Of a stretch of DNA of 64,000 nt, positions 36,114 to 48,367 are shown in pieces. Every line of letters starts with the position of its first letter. Positions within the stretch are counted from its first letter, which is position 1. The notes beneath the pieces were generated by a model that saw only the letters and a list, made by a program, of their open reading frames with translations, was not told the DNA's origin and did no database searches. The stretch spans positions 1,240,001-1,304,000 of the forward strand of contig JAEVHH010000001.1 in NCBI GenBank assembly GCA_017607445.1, written 5' to 3'. Source of the DNA: Histoplasma ohiense. Lineage: Eukaryota > Ascomycota > Eurotiomycetes > Onygenales > Ajellomycetaceae. The translations under genes were made by a program, and so were the position numbers.

Positions 36114-36790
36114 GGGGAAGGCGGGCGAGAAAACCTCAAGGAAGAGTGGTAGGAGGAACCGAGGTATGTGCAGCATGGCGTGACAGAAAATATAGCACCC
36201 AAAATAGGAAGAAAAGGGAAAAAGAAAATTAAAGAAAATAGCCAGAAATGGAATATTTGAAAAGGAGAAGAGATGGGGAAATGGAAATGGAAATGGAAGA
36301 GAAACCTTGGAAGATTAAAAAAAAAAAAAAAAAAAAGGAAATCGAAATCGAAAAGAAACGATGAGATGGTTGCATACAAGGTGCTGGCTAGTTGAGTGGA
36401 CGAAATGTTGACGGGAATTTGTGCAGGGTAATGAGAGAGAGGATTGAAGGTCGAAGGTTCCTTCGAAAGTCATCAAGCAATATGTACGCATTACATGGAA
36501 ACCCTATGGGGAAGGATGGATAATGACATGATCGAACGCCCACAAGGGAGGGAAAAGATCGGGAGAAAGAAACACGGAATGAAAAGTAGAACAGTTAATG
36601 CTCTTGTGCCCTAACATGGGAAAAAAAATAAAAAAAAAAGAGAGAGAGAGAGGGAAAAGAAACACCCTCTATCAAACAAGTAAATGGACACAAATACAAA
36701 GAGTATTTTTGGGTGTTGATGGATAGATGATGTTGTATGTTGGATGTCCTCCCCAGATCCTGCTCAAGTTATACATGTGAATGGATGGAA

Positions 36791-38647
36791 TCACCAGGTA
36801 AAAGCCTCCTCAACAAAATCAATCACAGGCCCGCTGCCTACTCGCTTCCGAACAGCCGCGCGCACCTCATCCGCAAACGCCCCAGGCCCACACACAGACA
36901 CCGCCGTCGCACCCACATGTTTCTCCATGGCTTCGTCAATGATAACATCTGGTCGACACCGGCCCTCGAACATCAGCAGCGTCCCACTCGGACTCCTGAT
37001 GTCCTTATGGCTCCGCGGCTTGCTGATAAAGAGCTTCGTCACTAGCATTTCCCGCCTCTTGGGCAGCTGGAGGATATAGTCCATGAACCCGCTCACCCAC
37101 GTGAGCTGTTCGGTTGTCCGCACTGACCAGATTAGATGGATGCGACGCGTTGCGATGGTGCCGGCATCTGCACATTCTAGCAGTTCGCGGACTTGCATCA
37201 TGTGGTGGGTTATGCCTGCGCCGCCTGAGAAGAGCACGACGGTGCCGTAGCTCCCGAAGAATGTGGATGAGTGAGACCTGTAGGGTCCCTCTATGAAGCC
37301 AGTGGTGAAAAATGTGTTATCGGGTGAAGCCAGGGCCTTCTCGTAGAGCTTCCGCGTCATCCCCGTGCGGGCGGCCATGACTAGGGTGACGTTTGTTGGT
37401 TTTGAACTGTAATTCGTAGCGTTGTCGATGTCGGACTCGTGTTTTTGAAAAGATGGGAGCTTTTGTGGCGACGTGCGACTTGAACTGACTAGTGGCCTGG
37501 GGTATTTGCCGTTCTCTGTCCAAGCGACGGAAAAGGGATGCGACATCCAGAGGGAGATTCGGGGTAGGTAAGCGTAGACGTGGCTGCCGGGGTGTATATG
37601 GGTGTTTCGTGGGAGAAAGAATGTTACACGACTGGCCTCTCCAGGAAGCGCCTCGACCATGACCCGAGTAATTCCATGGCGGTGGGCAATATTCAGGTAA
37701 ATCAGCCGGAGGAAGCGAAGGGATCTCTCCGTTATCCAGAAGGCCATAATGCACTTTAACCATGGTAGCTGGGGCAGCTGATCAATAGAAAGATGCATAT
37801 AAATTCCTCCAATAGCCAGAAAAACTAACAGAATATGTATGTGCAAGAAAGTTTCGTAGAAGGCATGACGTATCGGGGATGGCGAGTGGAGTAGCAATAA
37901 TACCATGGCTATTGTCCCGACCATGCCTCCTGTGAAAAATCGTACAGATGTCAAGTCATTCATTGTTTTTGACCATCCACTGGCAGTAACAGCGTTTGTA
38001 GTCCATGCGAGTGTATGTATGATGCTATGGAGGATCACTATCCGCCCTATCCATCGGTGTAGGAGATTGTAGGTGTCAAAACTGATGTGTAGAATTCGTA
38101 TGAGAGGGTTATTTCGGCCTGCGAGGATGACTAACGGAATCATGTTAAGCACGGCGAGAACTCCACACCTGCCCCTCAGCTCTGCAATCAACGCAGCCCT
38201 TTCATTGACATTATAGTCGAGGATGGTGATATATGCTACTTGGCTCAAGAAATACGAGGTGAGGAGAATCGTATGCAAGCGCGACGGTAGGGTCCCCACG
38301 TTCACAGCTTCTGAAAGCTTAAATTCTCGATTGTGTCGCTTCCTCCCCAAGGGAGCATATACTAGATGTCTCTTGATATCAGCCCAGAGTGCCGACTCCG
38401 CGGTAGCCCAGTACCGTTGTTGTCTGGGGGATGCATGGGCCGAAGTAATTCGACGCATGTAGGCGTTCCACATCTGGCCAAATCTCGCTGCCAACACAAC
38501 GACACATGCTGCTCCCAGAGTCCCGCATAGTATTTGTGTGAGGAGGTTGTCCAGCTTGATATTGACCCCTAGTAATCCCCGTGTGTACTGCACGACATAG
38601 CTCGTATTTCCAGAATGGGGATAATCATACCCCTCCGTGATCGCCAT
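36791..38647 (-). CDS. Ferric-chelate reductase (FRE/NOX-type flavocytochrome)
   Basis: A single exon of 618 residues on the minus strand. Transmembrane helices surround two heme-ligand pairs with the usual spacing of 14: His197/His211 (LLHRWIGRIVILHSIIH) and His271/His285. The FAD site is SHPFSVAW (His370), the NADPH site FSGGAGIT (475-480), then CGPGAF near 588, and the chain ends in FVEEAFTW as in fungal ferric reductases. Such enzymes move electrons from cytosolic NADPH through FAD and two b hemes to extracellular Fe(III) or Cu(II), making the ion available to high-affinity uptake. An N-terminal helix (TQILCGTLGAACVVVLAA) comes before the core. No permease, oxidase or siderophore gene lies nearby. 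The start at 38647 (MAITEGYDYPH) is the first ATG and fits the family's short extracellular N-terminus. Iron or copper regulation is likely by family but not seen in the sequence. Confidence 0.93.
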   Translation of the reverse strand: MAITEGYDYPHSGNTSYVVQYTRGLLGVNIKLDNLLTQILCGTLGAACVVVLAARFGQMWNAYMRRITSAHASPRQQRYWATAESALWADIKRHLVYAPLGRKRHNREFKLSEAVNVGTLPSRLHTILLTSYFLSQVAYITILDYNVNERAALIAELRGRCGVLAVLNMIPLVILAGRNNPLIRILHISFDTYNLLHRWIGRIVILHSIIHTLAWTTNAVTASGWSKTMNDLTSVRFFTGGMVGTIAMVLLLLHSPSPIRHAFYETFLHIHILLVFLAIGGIYMHLSIDQLPQLPWLKCIMAFWITERSLRFLRLIYLNIAHRHGITRVMVEALPGEASRVTFFLPRNTHIHPGSHVYAYLPRISLWMSHPFSVAWTENGKYPRPLVSSSRTSPQKLPSFQKHESDIDNATNYSSKPTNVTLVMAARTGMTRKLYEKALASPDNTFFTTGFIEGPYRSHSSTFFGSYGTVVLFSGGAGITHHMMQVRELLECADAGTIATRRIHLIWSVRTTEQLTWVSGFMDYILQLPKRREMLVTKLFISKPRSHKDIRSPSGTLLMFEGRCRPDVIIDEAMEKHVGATAVSVCGPGAFADEVRAAVRKRVGSGPVIDFVEEAFTW

Positions 38648-41230
38648 CGAAAAGGAACGAGAGTGTATTTAGAGTATTGAATGGGCCACGCTGTGGAATA
38701 AGTATGTGAAAAGGTCCTTTGTCACGCAGCTATCCGGAGCATGCGGTCCAGAGACCGGGGAAAAAAGGAATAAAAGGAGAGAAAAAAATCTTTCAAGAGT
38801 TTTGCTAGCTCTATCGGAAAGTTATATGAAACGCGAATAATGGCGACAGGCGTCACAAAGTGAAAACTCGACCACAGGACCAGGTTTATTGCACAGCGGC
38901 TTGGATATGTCGCCGTTGGTTATCTGTTCTAAAAATGGCCCTGGTTGAGGGAGAAAAGGGGGAGTCGAAACTGTCGGGTAGGATCACGGCGAAAAAATTG
39001 GGCTCCAGACGCTTCTTCAAAGCAAAGGTAAACGAAGAGAGATAGGTTGTGAGACACTACTACTAGAGTGTTTGCGCTTCTATCTTCAAGATAGCTTCCG
39101 TCTCAGCGAACGGTCTCTTGGGGGATAATGGCGTAATCGACCTCGATTGGCAATTCTATGAGGATAAAACAGTTCCATGAAGCAGCCAGTCAACAAAATC
39201 TGTAGAATGCAAAAGAATGGATCCTTTGTTATAGAATCTTTCTATCTGTGTTATTGCAGAAGAAGAATTGTTAGCCATTTACTAGAATAAATCACTGCCA
39301 GTGCGGGCAAGGAGGAGGCATGGAAATATGAATTCACTGACCAGGATGCAGAGTGAACATAATATTTCTACCAGCGAGATGAACAGCGAAGAAAAGACAC
39401 CGGCAAATGAGTTGTGCAATGAGTGTAAGTGAGACTCAAAACAGTTAAAGAGAAGCAAACAGAAAAAGAAAGAGCTGATAAAGCTGAGGTGCACAGTGAA
39501 GATCTTCAATATAGAATCCTCCAGCGAAAAGAAATGACCTTGGCAGATCAATGTCAATCTTCGCACAACATCGCGGGAAATCAGCAGCTAATTAATTCTT
39601 GTGGGGAACAGACCGTCCACACGAAAGATAAGAAAAAAAGAGAGAGAAAGCAACTGTTGCAGAGAGAAGAGCAAGATGACCTGAGAGATGTCACTCCAGC
39701 TGGGGATTTGTCTCGAGTTACATGGCTGAACTCCCCCCTGAATGCCAGCCCATGGATTTGATGCTAGCAGGGCATCTCCGTTAGTCGAGCCAGTTTCTGC
39801 AGGCGCTGCTGCTGCTTGGAAGGCGAATCTCAAGTCGCCTTCTGAAGAAACTGAGTAAAAATAAAAAGCACCCTGTAACCTAGCGGCGGTGACCTTCAGC
39901 GCGCGACGACCCACCAGGGAAACAAGCCCATGTTGTTCCAGGATTGAATCCAGCTTATGAGAAACCAGGAAACGGATCCCACCACCCTGATCGGAAACAG
40001 CCGACGACTCCCCTGGGCGCTTCTTTGGCTGTTTAGCTGCTTGGCGGCCGGGATGCCCTCCAGTCAAAGGACTTGCCGCAAGCGGATGCCGCCGTGGCGG
40101 GAACGGAGGCACCAGTCGATTGCCATGTTCCCTGCGAGGATGACACGATTCGCAGCCAGGGGTAGTTACAGCGGGGCGCTGCCGTGTACGACTCTTGACT
40201 GGGCAGCGTTTTGTTCCCAGCGCCCGGAACGTGCCCAAAGCTTGGAGTAGAGGGCCATTCTCAGAAACTTGTTTGGAACACAACTCCTTTCGCGGCTTCT
40301 ACTGGATAACGATCAGGGTTTGTTGTTTTTCTTCTTCGCTTGACAGTTCTTTGGTGTTTCAGGTGTTTCAACTCGAAAACGTGTGGCTGTTGTGGATTTG
40401 CCATGCAGTCTTTTGAGTGTGTGTGGCGGACGACCTTCCACACGTATACGGAGTATTATTATTTCAATTCTATTCGCCATTAATCGTGAGTTACGGGTCA
40501 TCAAAGTAAGATACCAATATACGCTATAAGTTAAATATGATGAAATTATCTAGTTACTAATTTTATATTGATCTTACATAGTAATCAATTTGATCGGCAA
40601 TATATAATCTGTACATGGAATGTTCTCAGGTAATTACTTACGTGGTACTCCGTACTGACATCCGCAACAAGGATTGCTGGGATCCGGCAATGAGTCTATG
40701 TGAGGAATAGATAAGTTAACTCAAGGAAATTTCTCATGGATAACGGCATCCACAGAACCCCCGCCCAAAAAACTCAATCATCTACATCTACTTGAGCTCC
40801 ACTTGACCAGCTAATCCTCCCTGTGGCCCCAAAAACAGACTTTGAAAGAGATCTGGAGCGCTCCTCCTCTCCACCAGTTATCCCAAGCTAAATTGCCAGC
40901 GGTGTCAACATTCGCGGCCTTCTGTAAAATGCGGTATTTAAGAAGCCTAGACATAGTTTTGTATTTATTTTTGTTTATTTATTTTTATTTTATTTTATTT
41001 TTATCTTTGCGCAGCAATGAGACTTGGAAAAGTTCCGCCGGACCGGAGACATGACAGCGTCGGCCCCCAATTCTTATCGTCATTCTAGTTGAGCCCCGCT
41101 TGCAAAAATTTCAACAGTGTCGACTTCTTCTGATGCTACGAACTTAAAACCACCAGAGATGAACTGTTCTCTGCCTGGCAAAGGGCTATCGCTTTTCCTC
41201 CCTAGCTCAAAAAAGATGCTGCGACAGTCC
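38648..41230. other. Intergenic, one long but doubtful open frame
   Basis: About 2.6 kb. 38650-39000 is the ferric reductase promoter. A GC-richer patch at 39760-40260 gives open frames on both strands without family motifs. Two TACGGAGTA-type motifs (40447, 40646) are present. ATTTT-type runs lie at 40970-41005. No gene supported. Confidence 0.5.
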
Positions 41231-43223
41231 CTATCGTCCCATCCACCCCCCATCGACACAGATTATTTCCCCAGATACGTAACTGCTGGCTTCACTGGCC
41301 AAAAACACCACCACACCCTTGAAATCATCAGGAATGCCCCACCTTCCCGCAGGAATCCGAGCAAGGATGGCACTGTTCCTTTCTGGGTTATCCATCAATT
41401 CAGTGTTCATATCCGTATTGATATATCCAGGTGCAATGGCGTTGACTGAAATGCCCTTGGACATCCATTCGTTCGACAGGGCCTTGGTTAGCTGGGCTAC
41501 CCCACCCTTTGATGCTGCGTATGCCGGTACCGTGATGCCACCTTGGAACGAGAGAAGGGATGCCACATTGATGATGGTCCCTCTCCGCCCAGACTGGAAA
41601 CTGGCAGCATCACGAGACAGAAGATACGCACCAAATTCTCGACATAACGTAAAAACAGACGTTAAGTTAACTTGGAGAACCTAGAAACAAAAAAATTAGC
41701 CTCAGGTCTTGGGAACAAAAGTATCCTAACAGAAAAAGACGTGACAGTAGTAGACGATGGCAGGGTATTTTGTAACGTCCGATGCGGGAATCGTGCGATG
41801 GTAGGCTATTTTGCAACATATGATACGATGTCCACAAAATTCAGATACTTCATCTGATCACCATCCCGGAGTAAATGTACCCGGGCAAGAGATAAGGACA
41901 TCTTGACAACGTGAAATGACAAATAGAGCAGAAGCAATCGGGTCCAGAGAAATGACATTTAACTCACCTCATCCCAATCGTCATCAGGAAAGCTCTCACT
42001 CGGATGCCGTCTCTGCACCCCAGCACAGTTCAACAGAATATCCATCCCTCTACCTGCCCTGGCGATCGTGGGAATTATTCTCTTCACAGACTCCTGGTTG
42101 GCAAGGTCGGCAACATGGATTGTTGCCATTCTTCCTGTCCGACTAATTATCTCATCGCGAGTGCTGGTGTTTTTCTCATCTCTCTAAAATGGTGAGATAA
42201 GGTTGTCGATGTAAGTTAGCGGGAGCTTTAACTCTAGATGTTTACTCGCTGTATTCTCTTGAACAAGAGCTAAGTAAGTGGCACGAGAGCGGAGAGGGGG
42301 CGCAGGGGGCAAGGTGCAGCTGCAGTTACTCAATGGACTTTTTCAGTTGGTGGGTTCTCTTCTCTCTGTCTTCCTCTGATATGAAAACGCAATCTTCCAA
42401 GGGCCCATGCTTGTCTTGGAAGAGAACATGACGTGGAAAAAAAATGAGGGATAAGAAGAAAGGACAAAATCGCAACGAGCATTTTGGTGTCCTCTTTTTT
42501 TCTTCCCGTAGTATTCTTTTTTATGTGTCTTTCTTCTTTTTTTTTCCCTGGCAAGCTGCCTGAAGTGTGGAAGACAATCAATTCGTGCCAAATGTGTATA
42601 GCCATACGGAGTCAAGTGACTAGGCACCTCATCCGAAGACCATTTTCAATGGCAAGCAACAGCCGGTAAGGGCCATCTCATCATCTATCCATCCTCACCG
42701 GAATAGTAGAAGAATGGGATATAATACAAAAGCAAACTTCATGAGGGGATGGATAAAATGCAAAAGGCGATCGATGCTCGTCATCTTGTAAGGGCAATCT
42801 GAATATCATCCTGATTGACAATAGCACAGTACTTTCTCAACCGGAGCCAATTGCATTTCGGTTATCTGAGGAGACCACAAGAATTACAAGCCATTTGTGA
42901 AAAACATAGTGGGCAGCATTCCCATTGTAGAAAAAAGGGAACTGTAAATAATAGTGAGAAAGAAAAAAAAAAAGTAAAGAAAAAAGAAAAGTAATTAAGG
43001 ACACAAATCATAAAATCGCCGTCATGCTCACCTGGACAAGAATAATATCTGCCCCAGCTTCCGCCAACGCAATGGCCATTGCGCATCCAAGACCACGGGT
43101 ACCACCAGTCACCACGGCTGTCTTCCCGGCAAGTGAGAAAAGCGAGAGAACAGTGCTCGCTGAGGGAAGACAAGGAGCTGTTTCTGACGGCTGTAGGGCT
43201 GGTTCCGAAGAGGAGAGTCCCAT
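41231..43223 (-). CDS. SDR oxidoreductase, 2-deoxy-D-gluconate 3-dehydrogenase-like
   Basis: Three minus-strand exons (43223-43032, 42183-41968, 41680-41231), all joined at phase 0, give 285 residues. A 35-residue polar N-terminal extension comes before the Rossmann start KTAVVTGGTRGLGCAMA. Exon 2 supplies IHVADLANQ and DILLNCAGVQRR, and exon 3 supplies VLQVNLTSVF, NVAS (Ser177), AYAASK (Tyr190, Lys194), NAIAPGYINTDM and VSGEIICVDGGW. NCAGVQRR and the PGYI-TDMN part resemble KduD-type 2-deoxy-D-gluconate 3-dehydrogenases, which use NAD on keto-deoxy sugar acids; substrate is not certain. Intron 1 is 848 bp and intron 2 is 287 bp, much longer than others in this window. The middle exon was found by reading the gap between the two conserved parts; its GTGAGT donor and TTTAG acceptor fit. 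Confidence 0.87.
42184..43031 (-). other. Unusually long intron (848 bp) of the SDR gene
   Basis: It runs from donor GTGAGC to acceptor TTTTAG. It contains mixed purine and pyrimidine tracts and no frame with family motifs. I looked for an inserted element and saw no clear terminal repeats. Confidence 0.6.
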
Positions 43224-46200
43224 GATTGGCTGTCAACGGTACTGAGCCTTTTGATGATGAAAGGAACGCTCGATGAGATAGCTTGTTTTCGAATATGGGC
43301 TGTATGGAGGAGACCTTCTGAGGAGATGAGAGATACTCTGGGGAATGGAATCAGTGCAATAAAGAAAAAATTGCGTTGTTTTCCCTCCCACAGAGCTGGA
43401 ACGTGGATTTGAATGCTGATTTTTGAGGATTTGGGATGTTATAACAAAATGATGCCGACAGATACTGCTGTCACCTCGGGATTTGCTTCGGCCGGGTTTT
43501 TTGTTTGTCGGGCTTGAGCATCTTTGAACTAGTGACTTGAAGGAGCAAAGCAGGACATTTATGAGCTTTCCCGTACAAGCTGAAATCCACTGTTTCACAA
43601 CGTCAGTAATTGCTGGAAGTTGGAGTGTGACACTGGAAAAGTTTGCAAGGCTGGCGTAAAGTTTGATTGTATCCAGTGAAAAATGATGATTAAGAAACTA
43701 TATTTCAACTTCTTCTACGGCGGCAATCCTTTACCCTCTTTTATTGAGATCAATTCAAATCATCGCACTTTGATCTTTTGGAAATAAATGAAGACGTGAA
43801 AAATAAACATAGACGACTTGACGTATTTTGAAGCAACCGTTGATTGAACAACTCCGCCAGCCTAGCTAAGTGAGCAAGATGAAGATGAATTGGCAAGTAA
43901 TGCATACCAGTTCTACTCCGTAGTACTCATAACATTCCTGAGGTAGTTTTTTCATCGCTTACTTGGGAACTTAGAGAGTGGCCTAAAACTGATTCTCCAT
44001 GTTATAGGTAGAGGAATTCTAGGGAACCCACATTCATCACCTTTTTTGAGGGGATTTCTAGCCCAATATCATAGTTGATTGAACCACCTCGCCGACATCG
44101 CCTATTGCCATCTCAAGGCTGGACGGGCACCCCTCCGCGGCGAGGGTAGGGATTGAAGGGGGCAGAAACACTTAGCCGCGAATTCTGTTTTTGGCGAGCA
44201 TCTAAATAACTGGAGTTCAAACGTCATTTAACCTTGCCAGGAACAATTTCTTTCTGCAGGTTTGTTTTGGTAATAATATCCAGTTGAATTTCTATCGTTC
44301 TGAGAACTCTGGGTCGAAATACGATGGCATTTTGGAATATTCTGAGTGAATGACGTCGTGGGAAATCACTTTTATTGACATTTGAGCCTCTTGTATGATT
44401 CAGCCATGGTCGTCGGCATCCCGTCTGCTCGTTGATAGAGCCTCTTTAGAAACAGAAGTGTGCTAGAGAGTTTCCATGCATGAATCTCGCAAGCTTATCG
44501 CCGACAGGCGGATGACTTTGCAAGATATTGCTTGGTCAAGCAGTCTACCATGGTGGGACTGGCCACCAGCTTAAGACTGGGATTTGGTCAATATTGTGGC
44601 AGGCTCTTGAAGCTTGAGATACGAAGATGCGGACCCATCAGGATAAGAATGGATCTAAAAAGGCATCGAACGCTTTCTAATTCAGCCTGTGATGTGGGGA
44701 AGAAAGACATTTGCTATCGTTAGTCTGGACATGATCGAACCGGTTTTCCAAAGTTGGAGCTACGAATAGTATGGCATGTGGCCACATACTAGTGCTAGAT
44801 AGGCGGGCCAAGGCAACAGGCATGGCCAGACTCTTGTCAGGATTCTCAGCAAGGCTGGAGTGATAGGCGGATTCAATAGAGCAGTTAAGCGCCTCCGCTG
44901 GGTTCGTCTATAAGCGAGCACGAGTTGAGTTCGAGACTACAACTTGTTTGAACAGCCAAAAAGGCCACCGCAATGAGCACATTTTTTCAAAGGAAGGCCT
45001 ATTTCAATATTTCTTGGTGTAAGCAAAATCAAACAGAATAGTTATGAATAGTTACCACGATTTTTCCTTTCTGATGCTAAATGCATTTTCAATTAGACGG
45101 TGCTAGCTCATAGATATTTGCAATTATCAAAACTGGAGTCAGGTTCGGGGCAGCTAGAAGACATACTAATTGAAATCCCAAGGAATCGGCCATGATCCAA
45201 TTCTCTTTTACTCAATCTTCGTCTTGAATGCAATGTCAATCCTTCACTCCGTTTGGAAGCGTACACTTGAATCGATGACGCTAAAGAAGCCAAAAAGAAG
45301 CTCCCCACCGACTTTTGCTGTGCATATATGCGATAGAAACATGAAGAATCAAAGAAATAACAAAGAAGAACAAGCTCTACGTAATTAGCCGGAGCGGTGA
45401 GCCTTTCTATCCTTCGCATTCCCTAGCCTATTCCGCATCCACACGTACAGTACGCATGAAGCATGCACATGCACACAGACAGGCGTACGTCAATTTATAT
45501 AGCTACATCCCGCATCCCCCTAAGTTTCCCGTTTTACATTATCTATCTATTCACTTGCATAATTCTAACAAAATCTTAAGTTGTCGCCTAGAATGGTATT
45601 TCTCCTGGATATTTTCCACGCTTTACCTCTGATATGTCGATGCTGCAGACCAGCTCGGGCAACGAGATGTCGGTGCCAAAGTAAATCAGAAATCGGAGGA
45701 AGGCGGAACAAACATGCAATCCTACCACCCGCCTGCCATCTTCAAAGAAGCGAACACTACAGCAATCACAACCTATGGGACTATCTTTAAGCCAGGATAA
45801 CGGTTGCGTCTTTGATTCCAACACGGCTCCTTACAGAAATGAATGAGAGAAGGAAATTTATGCACGTACGCGAAAGGGGGAAAATCCTTCTGCTAAAAAC
45901 ATGAACTATCCTCCGGACTCAGTGATGTATGTACATGTACCTTAAAAAAGGCAGAAAAAAAGGCAAGAACCCAAAAATAAAACAACAAGCGCGCGGCCCA
46001 TCGGGCTAAACCTTCATGCCCTATTGTCTGTTGTCTCCTGTACATGCGCGATTAGTTGGCTCGGATGTTGGTGTTTGACAGATCTGCTTTCTCTCTATGT
46101 CTGAACCTCCATGGGATCGATGAGGTTCCCAAAGACGGCTGGGCACACTGCAGAGAATTCTCTTTCCGTTCCATCGTTAACAGTGGTTTGGGTACGGGAG

Positions 46201-46767
46201 GGGCTTGCAATTAGTGAGCGAATGGGTGTGGGAGACAATCGGATGTTCACAGTTGCAAGTTCGAGAATTGTGCTGCCAAACGGAGCAGGACAGGAGAATA
46301 TACCTACCCTCCACACCTGAGCTGAGGCACTTGCATAGATAGGGAGAATGTACTTTCACGTACAGTATAAGCGAAGTGTTGCGTGCAGTATATTTTCCGC
46401 CAGACGCACAGTTGATTAAGATGATAGCTGATGTTTGATATAGATGTACAGAGGTCAACTATCGACACCAATTTGCGATGACTCATGATGGCTCATTTGC
46501 AGAACTCGCCTTCAGATTCAATCCCGTCCAACTCAACTCGACTGAAATCACCAACCCCAGGATATCCTTAATTAACTATAACTATGAGCATGATATTAAT
46601 TAGCTAATCACCCGTGAAGCCCTCCCTCTCGGCAACTGAGGCCATCAAATCACAAGATATTATCAATATTTCATCGTCGGCCTTTGAAAAGCCTTCTCCG
46701 CTCGCCATTGCTCGCGGACTATGAAATATCGGTTAGTGAAACCCTTCAGATTCGCTTCACCTTTTAG

Positions 46768-46795
46768 GACGACGACGGCAACGACGACCACCACC

Positions 46796-46829
<34 letters not shown>

Positions 46830-46832
46830 CCA
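46768..46832 (+). repeat. Compound trinucleotide repeat (GAC, CCA, TCA)
   Basis: Consecutive runs of GAC, CCA and TCA units; a frame through it would read Thr and Ile repeats, but it has no other coding signal. Confidence 0.85.
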
Positions 46833-48346
46833 GATCCGAATCTCCCCATCCATTTCTCTTCGTTTGCTATTTACACTCCGCTTCCAAATCCCGGACCACT
46901 TTTGCCTGGCTTCTATTTATGCAATACTCCATTTGTGTTATTACATGCAAAATCTGCATGTAAATATCTATGTCCTTTGGTCGGAATCGTAATCTATGCG
47001 CGCATGTATGTTTCTGTATCTACACATCTACATACAGTTTTACGGGACCGTTGGCGGGGCTAAGGAACGAGGCATATATGCCTGAATTCACCTTCATACG
47101 GCAACACCTACGAACGCTGACAACGGGACAGGCAAACGAAAGCTTTTCTTTTTTCTCGTATTGCCATATCTGTTTGTTTGCTATATCAAGTTGGCGCGGG
47201 TGGGTAGCTGGAATGGGATATATATCATTTCTTTCAGGGGTATATTTATTGTGCCCTGCAACCGGTCTTTTAAGTCTACCTCGGGAAGCAAGGGGCGCGG
47301 GTTTTTAGCGCTCAGGATGCACAGGTTGTGATCTAGTTCAAACTGTTTGTGGGTGATGTACTGTACAGGACCTGAAATTGGGAAGGCTGACGAGGCAAAA
47401 AAAAAAAAAAAACAATCAACATTGGAAAATGCAAGTTGTGACTGGGCTGTAATATGGGGAGCCCTCATCGCTTTGGTAGCCTCGTTTGGCTGACAATAGA
47501 AAGAAGTTCTTTTAACTAGTTAAGTTCGCTAGTTAATAAATATCTATATGCTTTAAAATATGGGATTTATATCCACATTCCACTTTGAGTACTGATTTGG
47601 TATATCTTTCTTTTTCTTTTCTTTTTGGCCCCCATATTTTTCTATATTTGTGGCCGTATTTTGCGTGGATGGATGGGTTGGAAAAAAAAAAGTCATGATT
47701 TTGAGGCTCAGTTCGTTCTTTCGTCAACTAGTTTTAGGATGAAAGATCTACATGCTTACATAGCTTCAAATTGCGGAGTGTGAAATAGCGTCGCTGCCGT
47801 TGGCTAAATAGGCAACCCTTCTACATCTTTGACGTGACTATGGGGTGTCTGTTCCATGCCGCTGCCGCAGCTGCTCCCGCTGGCATTTCTTTTGCACATT
47901 TTCACCGAGCCACCAACTGTTCAAGCCTTTTTGGATCTGTGTGTGATCCAATCCAACCACAAGCAGTGGAACCTACCTCTGTGTGTTCACCTTGTAGGTC
48001 CCAGGATGCAACCGCATACATATATAGATAGATCTGCAACCGGCAACAAGAAGCAAATTTTCAAAAACAAAGAATTCTTCAGGATTTTTTCACGTGCGTG
48101 GGGGTTTGGGAGTTCTTGTAAGCAGAATGGTTGGGCTCGTGTGACTGGTCTGGACTGTTACCTTTTGTGCTGCATCGCATATCACACTACTGTGGACTGA
48201 AGAAGACGCTGAATCGTCAAGAAAAATGCAAGGGGGTATCAGGTAGGGTATGGAAAGGAAGGGGCGATTCATCACCGTGGATGCCCAAATGGGGGGAAAG
48301 GGAGGGGAAATAAATGCCTGTGTTGGGCTGCCCTGCCCTATCTCGA

Positions 48347-48367
48347 CTTGTACAGTACGTGTACAAG
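48347..48367. repeat. Perfect inverted repeat, 8-bp arms
   Basis: CTTGTACA and its exact complement TGTACAAG are separated by 5 bp (GTACG). It could be a protein-binding site; there is no neighbouring gene within 2 kb to assign it to. Confidence 0.6.

Larger units (their letters stand above)
34563..36790. other. Convergent intergenic region, low complexity
   Basis: No supported gene in 2.2 kb between two 3' ends. It holds a GGCGGGA tandem repeat (34568-34601), T-rich tracts (34980-35330), AT runs near 35408, a long A tract (36072-36113), a second A tract (36319-36336) and GGAAAT repeats near 36280. Confidence 0.6.

Noticed and set aside
36017..36379. Phe-rich minus-strand frame
   Set aside because: Translation of the long A tracts.
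39588..40283. 231-residue open frame on the minus strand
   Set aside because: It has no family motif, is rich in Arg/Pro/Gly, overlaps open frames on the other strand in the same GC-rich patch, and has no conserved pattern. Chance in GC-rich DNA is more likely.
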